Of a stretch of 64,000 nucleotides of DNA, positions 11,311 through 21,265 are shown in pieces. Numbering within the stretch: position 1 is the stretch's first letter; each line of letters opens with the position of its first letter. Origin of the DNA: Annona cherimola (lineage: Eukaryota; Streptophyta; Magnoliopsida; Magnoliales; Annonaceae); the NCBI GenBank assembly GCA_030490835.1, contig CM059971.1, forward strand, positions 98,236,595 through 98,300,594, given 5' to 3'. The translations under genes were made by a program, and so were the position numbers. The notes under the pieces are model-generated. The model worked only from the letters and a program-made list of their open reading frames with translations. It searched no databases and was not told the origin of the DNA.

Positions 11311-12053
11311 CATGTGGAGAGCTACATTGAAAGAACTATTCAAACATGGGATGTTCCAACTATCTTGTTTTCTGGGCAGCTACAAAAATCTAAATATGAT
11401 GCATTTGCGGTATGTCTAGATATGAGCATACTAACTCTCTTTAAATTTTAGAATGCTTAGGAAATTAGGCATGATTAAAGGTCTTTACATGTTCATGGCC
11501 AGTTTCTTCTGGCTGCTACAATCCTTCGGAAGAAAGAAGAAACAAAAAAAAATCCTATAGGTGGAGATGCATGTAGGTGGGTGTGGATCATGGTGCAATG
11601 TGCTTGTTTTTTAGTCATTAATGAAAGTCTGGGTGGCACCAATTCAATTTCCAAATGCATCTAGACATTTCCTGGAATAATTGGATGATGAATCAGACCA
11701 CGAATGGTTGGGCTTAGTGTCTTTAAGAATCAACCATCTATAGCATACAGGCCAGCAGTCAATATTAATATCACTAGACCTAAATTAACAATGTCCAACG
11801 TGTGCCTCATTTTGCTTTACCATTAAGAATTTCATCCATTGCTGTTGTTTTTTCTGCAGGCTAGCAGAGTTGCATTGAGTACATCAGGAGATACTTTGTT
11901 TTTGCTTTGTCTCACTACAGCCAAGCGATTAATGATGAACAGCTCCGTGAACAGCAGAGGGGTGCTGCTAAAGAGATATTTGAACCATTCTTTTCATCTG
12001 ATAGAAGTGCATGAAATTTGGCTGCTAAAGAAGTGCCATTACCATTTACTGAT
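11311..12053 (+). pseudogene. Two exon-like fragments of an unrecognised gene
   Basis: Block 1 (11,311-11,409) is preceded by AG and followed by GTATGT; its 33 codons read HVESYIERTIQTWDVP... with no stop. Block 2 (about 11,868-12,053) is preceded by AG and followed by GTGAGT; it reads CIEYIRRYFVFALSHYSQAI and later EQQRGAAKEIFEPFF, with one TGA at 12,012-12,014, then NLAAKEVPLPFTD. Both blocks are in phase 0 and look protein-like rather than random. I do not recognise the parent gene. No other exons are apparent nearby, so this is most likely a truncated duplicate cut by, or adjacent to, the MULE insertion. Confidence 0.5.
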
Positions 12054-13071
12054 GTGAGTCCAAGCATGATTGCAGCTTCAACCATATTGTACGTCGTAAA
12101 ACGCCACCGTTGAGGACTGTGAATGCTTGTGATTCAGAATTGCAATCAAGTTTTTTTTCCCTTCTTGTTCTAAAAAAGTTGGCATTGTGCAAGTCACCAA
12201 ATATTTTTTAATACGTGCGTACAATATTATCTATATCCTCATGAGTCATGACACCCAGTTGTACCATGTTGCAGCCACATTTATATAAAAAATTCTACTA
12301 AAATTTATATCTTCCATGACTAAATGACTTGGCAGGCCACCAAAATCATCCCTAATGGTAATTTAGTTCCAATTCCTATACTCGTACGAATAAAATTAAT
12401 TTCTCCAGATCAGGAGAGGCTCAAGGGATAAATTTGCTAGAGAAGTGGGGGCTTTCCCCTCTTATCTATACAAGCCGGTGCTTGGGTGTACTGCATGGAT
12501 GCAGTAGCAGTTGGTTGGGACGTGCTGCATGCGCTATATTCACGGCCATCTACAAGACCTACGTGCGGTCAAAATTCATTCCATTTACCATTCTAGATGT
12601 GGTCACCCTTAATTCGCCCTTAATTGGCCATTCTAGATGTGGTCGCGTAAATAAGTTTGTGTGTCACACAAGAGCAAGAAAATTTTAAGTAATTATAACT
12701 TTTGATTCTGTGTGTATTTGGGAAATGATAAAAAAAATTATGAAAAATTTGAATTAGAATAAAATAATGTAATATGATAGAAGTAATGATAAAGAATAAA
12801 GAGAATAAAATTAACATGGATAAGTTAATTATGTGAATAGTTTTATAAAAATGATTGAAAAATAAAGTAGTTGTATAAAAATATGTAAGAAAATAATTAA
12901 AAATATAATAGTAAGTGAAATGTTTTAGCTTACATTTTTATGTTATCGCCAAACAACACGCCCTTATTGAGAGTTACAAAGAGTCACAAGATATCAATGG
13001 AGCCAAAATAAATTTCCTTTCAAAATATTTGTTACATACAAATGAGGCTTTTAGCTCCTAGATGATCATTT
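12054..13071. other. Gene-free AT-rich interval
   Basis: No coding sequence seen. A 20-bp sequence, CCATTCTAGATGTGGTC plus flanks, occurs twice at about 12,586-12,605 and 12,627-12,645. The rest is a MITE (next entry). Confidence 0.5.
12705..12963. repeat. AT-rich MITE, GTGTTTGG family
   Basis: Begins GTGTGTATTTGGGAAATGAT and ends near CGCCAAACAACACGCCC, an imperfect terminal inverted repeat. The interior (AATGATGTGATATGATA-like, then AATAAAGAGAATAAA) recurs at several other places in this window, listed below. No coding capacity. Confidence 0.6.
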
Positions 13072-14423
13072 TCATGTCATTAACAATGTTGGTAATTTGG
13101 AAGGGCCCATAAGGGCTCTAGCATAGGCTATGGGCAAAATGATGCTATTTTCTTTCCTTTCCCTATATACGCACGCTTTGTAAAACTGTTGTAATCATTT
13201 GCTTCAATGGCATCCAATATCTGCCTATACAACATCAGGGAAGTCCAGACCTGTGAGCATCATCAAAAGAAAATGTCAGAAATCATACCTAGCACGTTAA
13301 GAGTATTAGCTGTTAAACTGGAAATCCTCTCTTAAGAATCAATCTCATCCATGTGAAACGCCAGAAAGTCAAGGAATTTTCTGAATATGCATATAATCGG
13401 CACATTGGACTACAGTGCTAACACAACGTGAGCTACAGATTATAGGATGGCAAAAGAAACGCATTTTTATCATTTCATTTCTGTGAATCCTTGGCTCACT
13501 GGTGCTCAAGGGTGGGGCATAGTGGTCCAATTAATAGAGCATAGGATGAAGACAGGTGCACATGATAGCATGTGCTCAGAATATAATTAAATCATTTATC
13601 ACATGGGTTGCCTTTTGAATTCTTATTTGAAGATAAGAGGAAAAATAAAATCTTACTCTTCTCCTACATCTCTGAGTATATTTGTGAGCTAGTTGGCAAT
13701 CCCGAGGGCTAAAGCTACATTGTAAACCCTCTCTGTCGAAACCATAGAATCTGGTGCGATTCCCATAACTGGAACACTCATTAGCCCGACTGTCCCAGGG
13801 ACATAGTAATAGTAGAGATAGAGTTCATCAAAGTTCTCATATCTTGATTTCCTCAAATCCAATCTCATTCCTTCAATCATGTCCTTAAATGGTCATTCGA
13901 AGCAAAAAAGGAAATACCTCAATTCAAATTCTATGAATCATTAGATTACTGCTCATGAAATGAGGAGTTAAATTGTTGAATGTAGAACATCATCGTTAAA
14001 TATACACATTAGAATTTTCAAAATTTTCCTATGGACACGTATTTCCTGTCAATGGACAAAGAAGGGATCAAATGAACTTTGGACGTGGTCTACCCACAAT
14101 TGTTTGCATAGCGAAAAAAATGTGGGAACCAGGTCATCTATATCTCGAGAGTCCATTTGTTCATGAGGCACTATGTGTCTATGCATTTCTAGATGAATAT
14201 GCCTATATAGTCTACGCATCAAGGACCATTGGTTCAATTCTACCTGGATATCAACTGGAAACTTTGATACAGTAGCCGACAAAACCGCATCATACATGTC
14301 ATATGGACAGCCCTCGAAAAGATTATTCAATCTTTCCTCCCATCGATCCAAAGTTGTTGGTGTTATGTGTGAAGCATTAGGACCATCTACAAGCTCATTT
14401 GTCCTCCTGCACCATATTGAACA
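13072..14423 (-). pseudogene. PSY: Phytoene synthase pseudogene (multi-exon, decayed)
   Basis: Three exon blocks on the minus strand match phytoene synthase, the plastid enzyme that condenses two GGPP molecules to phytoene in carotenoid synthesis. Block 1 (14,423-14,244) reads [18 protein letters not shown] and LDRWEERL, ending FPVDIQ at a GT donor. Block 2 (13,892-13,657) reads [18 protein letters not shown] and [15 protein letters not shown], ending LTNILRDVGE at a GT donor; it has lost the AG acceptor before PFKDM and has TAG at 13,691-13,689 where the family has Gln. Block 3 (13,250-13,072) reads [20 protein letters not shown], then a frameshift near IA, then LPIAYARAL and a stop. The exon expected between blocks 2 and 3 (RGRVYLPQDEL region) and the 5' exons are absent. 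Introns are kept, so it is a duplicated gene fragment, not a retrocopy. Confidence 0.88.
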
Positions 14424-15349
14424 CTGTTGTCAGAAATCAAAAGAATGATTATTCAAAAACAAGTACTAGTACTCCAAAAATTAAAGGGAAATTTAATGTC
14501 AATTTTGGAGTGGACTATGACACGGTTCATTGACATCTCTAGAATACAGCAATTTATCATCGATAACAGCTGGTTCATGTACAGCAGTACAGAAAATCTC
14601 GTTCTCATAATTATGGGAACAATCATCCAAGGGGACAAGGCCCAGGATCCCTCCAACTGAACTGGATCAATTAGCCAATTGGTAGCTATCAAATGGATAA
14701 CTTAAGAATCTAGACAACAAATTTCAAGGGTCACTGCAATCGTTAATTCCATGTGATCTTATGGCTACCCTCCATCCAAATAAGACCTTATAATTGTGTG
14801 GTCCATATTTACTCTGATTTTAATCCTCATTCACCCAACTAGCCCTGAACCTTATCAGGGTAGAAACTACATGTAATTCAAGAACAACTACTAGAAGCTA
14901 GGAGATCCATGATGCTATGAGAAGAAAAATATGTGCACTACATTTATCATGTAAAGTCCAAAGACCAATGATTATGCCTTTTTAATTCTTTATTTACTGT
15001 CGTTAATTTATTCCTCACTTTTTTCTTTTTAAAGAGAGAAATATGAAAGTTTTGCCAACTCATGTTTTTGCTTTAATTTGGTTGCGTTAAAATAATCGGA
15101 TAGAAATTTTAAATGGGGGAATAATATAATAACCATTTTAAAATTATTTACATAGTTTTTCTAAATTTTGAAACATAATTTTCACTGAAGTTGATTTTTG
15201 AAAAAAAGAAATTTAAAATTCAAGACAAGTAAATTGGCATGCCTGCCTAATCAGACTTGATCAGCATCAGCGGCAAAGAAGCCCGATGACAGGCGGCCGC
15301 TGACTGTTTGCATCGGAAGCCAAATAGGCCCTTTGGTGTTGGGCAGCTG
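14424..15349. other. Gene-free interval
   Basis: AT-rich sequence with no recognisable exon on either strand; missing 5' exons of the phytoene synthase copy were looked for here and not found. Confidence 0.5.
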
Positions 15350-15858
15350 GTGTGAGTGACGGAAGAGGCATGACGCGTGGTGGGAGAGGGAGGGAGGGAG
15401 AGGGAGGTCACTGGTCGGGAGGGAGGGCGAGCGGCGCGAGGGAGAGAGAGGGCGGGAGATCAGGGGCTGATAGGGAGAGAGGGAGAGGGTGGGAGGGAGC
15501 AGTGGGAGAGGGAGGGAGGAAGAGGGAGCACATAGAGAGAGAGAGAGGGAGAGGGCGGGAGGGAGGCCGAGCGGCGGAGGGAGAGAGAAATCGGGAGAGA
15601 GAGAGGGAGGGGCAAGAGGAGGGAGGGAGCAGCGGGGGGCTGATCGGGAGAGAGGGAGAGGGTGGGAGGGAAGAAGAGGGAGCGCGCAGAGAGAGGGAAA
15701 GGGCGGGAGTTTACCTGTCGGGTCGAGGGTACCAATGTCGAAATGGTGGGTGGTTGACAGAGGGAGCCACAGCCGATGGCCTTTCGGGAGCAGGAGAGAG
15801 AGAGTGTGTGGAGGGAGAGAGGGAGCATCGGGAGCGGGAGAGAGACTGCCGAGGGAGG

Positions 15859-15891
<33 letters not shown>

Positions 15892-15897
15892 CGGGAC
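15350..15897 (+). repeat. Purine-rich GA/GGA tract
   Basis: About 550 bp dominated by GAGAGA, GGGAGAGG and GAGGGAGG on the plus strand. Apparent open frames of Arg/Glu/Gly are composition artefacts. The tract resumes at 17,589 after the solo LTR (next entry), so the original tract was about 600 bp and was split by the insertion. Confidence 0.8.
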
Positions 15898-17583
15898 TGT
15901 GAGGACCAGGTATTTTATTTTATTTTATTTTATTTTATTTTATTTTATTATTTTTATTATAACTCTTCTCTATTTATGAGGTAACTTATGAACATGCTAG
16001 TAAGAATTTATGATGTTAATGGATACATAACATATATGGACACAACATCTAGGGGATGCATAGTGCATATGTGCATGTATTATAATCTTGGCACATTGAG
16101 TGTAAATTTAAAGGTGTATGATTAGTGTTCCATTGATGAGCACTATGACCATTGATGCAATTAGACCCGACCCATGCTTCGACCCGACCCGACCCGACGG
16201 GGGTTCGGTAATAAGGGAAGCCCGCGCGATAGGGTTTATTTCATCCCGCACCCGGCTATCTTTCCTTCTTCTTCTCTTCCCGTTCCCTGCTTCTTCTCGT
16301 CTTTCCCTACCATTCAGTTTGGTCTAGCTATAGATTCCTTCAGGAAAGCTCTACCGACTGCTTGAAGACCGTCGACTCCAATCGTGGAAGCTCCAAATCT
16401 CTGCGATCCAAGTTAGGATCACTGTTTTTGAGGAAAATTACGATACAAGTAAGTAGATGTCGCCCCTTCTTAATTTAGTGATGAAATTTCATGCTAAACG
16501 TGATGTGGGAATGGTGGGAGTGTGTAGCGTCGAATAATTTCGTGGTATGGGGCGTAGGGCTCGTAATAGTTAGGGTAAGCAGGGTTCATGGAGAATTTGC
16601 TATGAATGTGCAATTTCTAGGAAGTAAAGGATTCGTTAACAGTTTCTATATTGTTAAATATGACGTTAATCGATTCGGTTCAAACGAGAGTATGAATTGA
16701 GGGTTCCCTTATATTGCGTCTATCATGTGTTTGATAAAATGCTTGTATGACAGTTTTGTGTGTTGAATTTAAGTAAACCTTGCCGATGTTATATGTGTGG
16801 TTTGTGGCATTTATCCCTGTCTGTTATGTATAATATGTTGTTTAAAATGTTAGGTTGTAAAGGGTTGTTCATGGCCCTGATTGACATGAGGAGAGAGTTG
16901 TTCATGACCCTTAATAGACATAAGTAGAGGACGGTTCGTGTTCTTCTATTTATATGTGATTTTTTTTATGCATACGATCTTGGGAGTGGGTGTTTGGACC
17001 CATACATCTTATCATGAACACAACATGTGCATCCAGAATTTACTTATTTCCACTTTGTGCTAACCACTATCTACTTACTGAGTCTATTTAGACTCATATC
17101 GTTTGTTATTTTGCCATTAGATCACAGGCAAGGTGGAGAACTTCAAGATTGGACAAGTTGAAGATCACATTTGGGAGACCATAGCACAATAAATTTAATT
17201 CCAGTTCTTTTAAAACTTATACTCTTTTGATATTCGTATATGTAGACGATTATTGAGATGGATTTACTTTGATAAACAATTGTATTTGGTATTTCGGATT
17301 GGATTATAATCTTTTTGGATGCACATATGCATGATCACTAAGTTTGCTTGATGTGTATGGGTAACATTCAACGATTTTCTTTCTATATGAATGTCCTTAT
17401 TATATGAAAATGTAAGTATATAAATATAGGATTGAATGTTATAAATTGAAATGTTTATGAATATCAGGTCATGTATTCCATATTACCCCTTGTATATTAT
17501 GGGGAGATGCTGCCGAATTTTTTCTTAGGTTGTGTAGTACCCATTGACTAGTTATTGAGTATTTCTAAGAATGGGGCGTTACA
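15898..17583. mobile_element. Solo LTR, 1,686 bp, with 5-bp target duplication
   Basis: Starts TGTGAGGACC and ends GGGGCGTTACA (TG...CA termini), flanked on both sides by GGGAC (15,893-15,897 and 17,584-17,588). Five-bp duplication and TG/CA ends are the mark of LTR retrotransposon integration; no primer-binding site, polypurine tract or gag-pol lies inside, so it is a solo LTR left by recombination. The TGTAACGCCCC start (minus reading) resembles plant Ty3-type LTRs. Contains a (TTTTA)n run at 15,911-15,950. Confidence 0.82.
15911..15950 (+). repeat. (TTTTA)n microsatellite in the LTR
   Basis: About eight tandem TATTT units just inside the LTR end. Confidence 0.9.
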
Positions 17584-17588
17584 GGGAC

Positions 17589-19146
17589 TGGGAGAGAGAG
17601 GGTGTACAGAGAGAGAGGTGAGGGAGGGGGCATGCGAAATTGTCGTTGCTGACAGGAGCTGGTCAGACAAAATTCGAGCATTAAACGCCTGCTCCTCCTG
17701 TAGCCTTTTTGCCGTCTCATCCAACGGTCGAAAAAATGCTTGCAGGATCCAATGGCTCTCAGCGCTGGTTGGATGCAATGGGATCGACCGACTGGTCGTA
17801 AAAGATCAAAACTCAAGATAATTATATGAAATGGAATTTATAGAAAAAGAAATATAAAGGGCTTATTTGAATTGGTGACATCAAATGACTTAGGAAGTTC
17901 ATAAGCAATTGCTTTGAGAAGTTGACTAAAGGAAAGAAAACAAGTGTTAAAGATGGAATTGATAAGAGAGAGATGATAAACATAAGTGAATTGGAACAGG
18001 GTGATGACAATATTGAACTAAAGGTAGAAATGGGTCAAAGTTGATATGAAACACACATGGGTTAGAAAACCCTAAGATAGATTCAGAGTTAATAGTAAAA
18101 ATATTCAAGCATGAAATATTATGTTTATATGAGAAAAAAATGGTCCTTTTCATTTGTATAGGAAAAGGAGAGGGAAAAGTGGAAGGTATAAGTTGACTAC
18201 GTAGATAAACAAGTTACATGCTTTCTAAAATATTTCTGAATGTTTGCAAGTTGTTTGCTCACATGATTTATGAAATATATTTAAGAATGACCATTCCTAT
18301 AATGCTTTACATGAAATGGTTGCTAACTACTTGTTAACTGCTTTTATGAAAAGTTTATGATTTATAAATGTTATGCCAGCATGTGAATGTGAATGATCAT
18401 GGTGCACAAGGATTAGGTTACGTGAAAGGTGTAATTGGATCGGATATCCTCCTCCAGCGTGACCGAGTTGCTAATACAGGCTGAGGCCGACGGCGCCCTC
18501 CCTGAAATGGAAGCAGGATCAAGTAGTGGACGCCTAGCTAGCGATCTGTTGGGAAAATGTCATGTATGCTTTGAATGCATTTGCGTATTATGCACAAAAA
18601 GGAATTGGAAAATATTTACATACAAAAGGAAAGGACTTGCTTACTGAGTATTAGTACTCATGTGTTGTTTTCCAAAATTTAGTCAGGTAAATGGAGATGA
18701 CCCATGGAGAAGGACAGATATAAAAAGAATGTCAAGATATTTAGATTCCTTTGCATGTGTGAAAAAAAGAAGATGAATTTATAGTATGATCAATGTTATG
18801 TTGAATGTTGATGAAAACAATTAAGTTGAGGTAGTACAACCTGTATGGAATATGTGAGAGAATGCAGAATTATATGTAAATGGTGTATATGATAATTTTT
18901 CTATAAAGACAATCGTTATGACTCTGATAATGTAAAGACAATAGTTAAGACTATGATATGGGAAATGTTTTCTAAGTTGGTTGAATAAAAATGTTTATTT
19001 ATGCATTGTATATGTATCGATGATATACACGTATTATATAAAAAAAATTTGCCATGTGATCAGGGCAACAATCCTGAGTCATATTTACCAACCCTTTTCG
19101 ACCCCGGAGTAAGGACTATGTGGAGTCTCGGGTCGGGGGCGCCACA
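17589..19146. other. Gene-free interval ending in a probable second LTR edge
   Basis: The purine tract continues to about 17,640. Around 18,640-18,670 there is a TTACTGAGTATTAGTACTCA hairpin motif like one at about 17,075-17,100 in the solo LTR. At 19,100-19,146 ACCCCGGAGTAAGGAC precedes GGGTCGGGGGCGCCACA, resembling a Ty3-type LTR terminus. I could not find the other end or a target duplication, so the LTR call is tentative. Confidence 0.35.
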
Positions 19147-19254
19147 CCCGAGCCTCTCTAAATATATATATATATATATTATTATAAAAAAAATACTTAG
19201 CCCCGTGTATCGACTCAACCCACCACCGGGGAAGTATTTACTTGGGGAGTATGT

Positions 19255-19450
19255 AAAATAATATATATATTTTTTGAAAGCACTTAAATATATATGTATT
19301 TTAAAAAATAATATATATATTTTTGGAGGCCTTTAATATATATATATATATGTATTTTAAAAAATAATATATATATTTTTGGAGGCCTTTTAATATATAT
19401 AAGTATTTTAGAAAATAATATATATTTTTGAAGGCTTCTTTTATATATAT
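19255..19450 (+). repeat. AT-rich tandem repeat with TTGGAGGCCTTT core
   Basis: Three to four imperfect copies of about 55-65 bp, each AATAATATATATATTTTTG(A/G)AGGC then (TA)n and GTATTTTA. Confidence 0.75.
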
Positions 19451-20330
19451 ATATCTCAAAACGCTCAAAGAAATTAAAAAAAAAAGAATGAGAACTGACG
19501 TTCTCTGTTGGGGTGGGGAGTTGAGAATGCGTGTCTCGGGGCTGTCTCCTCTCTATCCCGTGTCCTCCTTTCTGGAAAGCCGAAGGCGGCTATTTATAGG
19601 CACTGATGGGGGTAATTCAGCGATGAAAGCAAAGGTGCCCGCGGAATCACTTCAATAAAAGCGTTCCCGCCGAACTTCATTTGCACTGAACCTGTTAAGT
19701 TCGCGTATTTCGCAGTTCAGGCGACCACGTTACTTAGCTACACGTCACCCTCTACATTGAGTGAACAATTCCACGGGTTTGGATAAATCAATTTTGCATT
19801 TTTGCTTGAGCGTCAAGCAATCTATTTCTGTCGAATGGCTGTTCAGTAACAGAGCTTGCTTTCTCGTTTGTGTCGTGTCCCATCAGTTAAGTAGTCGTTA
19901 CTTCAATCTTGACTGAAGCTAGCTGCCTTCTGCTGCGATGGTCTTTATTCTCCGTTCCCAGCATCATGGGTTCGAGTTCTTGAAGATCCAGCGCCCAAGC
20001 CCTGCTTTTACCGGAACCAAATAAACCATCGCCACTGCTGTTGATGCATCAGATTTGAGCGCCCATTTTCAGAGCAGCTATTGCTGCAGGCCTGCAGCCC
20101 CTGCTAAGGCCGGCGCTTGGTTCCTTGCCACCTTCCTCGGAAAAAAGGAAAGCAGCAGCTACTCCGGTTCAAAACTATTTTGTAGTCTTCTGGAATGTCC
20201 ACAAGCTTTTCGATCCCGAGCTGTTCTTGTTGTTATTGCTGCTGTTGATTCATTTGCTTCTTCGTCAAGGAGTTGTCGGTATTGGCAGGAGAAGGGAGAG
20301 GAAACGGACGACAGCTCCTGGCGATCAGGT
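19451..20330. other. Interval without recognisable gene
   Basis: Higher GC than its surroundings. CTATTTATAGG near 19,590 resembles a plant TATA box on the plus strand. An open frame at 20,125-20,430 (plus) reads NYFVVFWNVHKLF and a Leu-rich segment, but overlaps the kinase pseudogene and matches nothing I know; I do not call it. Confidence 0.4.
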
Positions 20331-20914
20331 ACCTGCTCTGAATTTCGGTTTCTTACCATTGTTTTCAACTAATCAACTAAATTTACCTCTCCGGATGGTC
20401 GAGCATAATCAACGGGACTTCTCTCAGTAATTATCTCCATAAGTAAGACTCCAAAGCTATAAACATCACTTCTCCCAGTCAGCATACCAGTGCTTGCATA
20501 TTCTGGTGCTACATAGCCAAATGTTCCCATCACAAGAGTTGTCACATAGCTCCTTTGGGAACATAAAAGCTTCGCAAGCCCAAAATCGGAGACTTTTGGA
20601 TTCCATTGCCGATCAAGTAGTATGTTACTGGCTTTGATGTCTCAATGGACAACCTTTGATTCAAGGCCTTCATGAAGGTAAGCCAAGCCTTTAGCTGTTC
20701 CGAGAATGACATTCATCCTAATGTCCCATGTTAAAGGGCTGAATTGCCCTACATCCCCATGAAGCCACTGATCTAGATTACCATTGTCTACATGCTCATA
20801 CACAAGCATCCTATAAGCTCCCTCAGCACAGTAACCAAGCAACCTAACAAGGTTCTCGTGTCTAACACGACCAATTGCTTCAACCTCCACCCTGAACTCC
20901 CTCTCAGCCTGACC
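20331..20914 (-). pseudogene. Receptor-like protein kinase fragment (kinase domain, two stops)
   Basis: Minus-strand reading begins [20 protein letters not shown], then [70 protein letters not shown] (DFG motif), [31 protein letters not shown] and [10 protein letters not shown]. This is the kinase subdomain IV-X region of the plant soluble-ectodomain receptor-kinase group related to At2g42960/At3g59110. The catalytic HRD motif is H-stop-D: CGA has become TGA at 20,644-20,642. A second stop (TAG, 20,371-20,369) replaces the Trp of VNLVEWLK. The fragment ends near 20,331 at a GT that could be an old splice donor. N-terminal domain, ATP loop and C-lobe end are missing. Confidence 0.85.
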
Positions 20915-20935
20915 CCGATGAAAGCAACCAGTCTT

Positions 20936-21265
20936 TCAGAGTAAAATGCGGGTCGGCTTGTAGTCGACAACTATAACCTTCTCCAAAGTAGGCAAGAAGC
21001 TATTAGCAAATTCCACTTGGGCTGGGTGGGCAACATACTCAGCAACACCTTCTGTGCTTTCGAAGGTAGACTCAAACACATGGGTGGAGCCCTGGTGCAT
21101 ATTTTCTTGGCTAACATCTGTTCCCCAATGGAATGACTTCATGGGCTAAATGAGAAAGACTAGCTTGGCATAGCCTTTGATGAGTTCCTGGATCTCCTCA
21201 GGTCGGATTTCGTCCTTGAACTTGGCCAACAGCACGTGCCTCACCACCCCCTTTGCCTCTTCCAT
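20936..21265 (-). pseudogene. HS1: HS1-like stress-response A/B barrel protein, one nonsense codon
   Basis: A full-length 110-codon frame from ATG at 21,265 to the stop at 20,936, matching the 109-residue plant HS1 family (dimeric alpha/beta barrel, Dabb domain; the Arabidopsis member is a heat-stable antimicrobial protein). It starts MEEAKGVVRHVLLAKFKDE, continues EEIQELIKGYAKL, then FHWGTDVSQENMHQG, HVFESTFESTEGVAEYVAHP and ends VIVVDYKPT. Codon 40 is TAG (21,148-21,146) where the family has Glu in LIEPMKSFHWG; this is the only lesion. No intron interrupts the frame. The stop codon lies only 22 bp from the start of the kinase fragment on the same strand, so the two were brought together by rearrangement or capture. 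Confidence 0.85.

Noticed and set aside
12609..12622. AATTCGCCCTTAATT resembling a cloning-vector junction
   Set aside because: Only 11 bases match and it is embedded in a local plant repeat; coincidence is likely.
15352..15984. 210-residue Arg/Glu/Gly open frame
   Set aside because: Translation of the GA-rich tract that runs into the solo LTR; no domain.
20125..20430. 101-residue plus-strand frame with a Leu-rich stretch
   Set aside because: Overlaps the kinase pseudogene antisense; no known motif or splice support.
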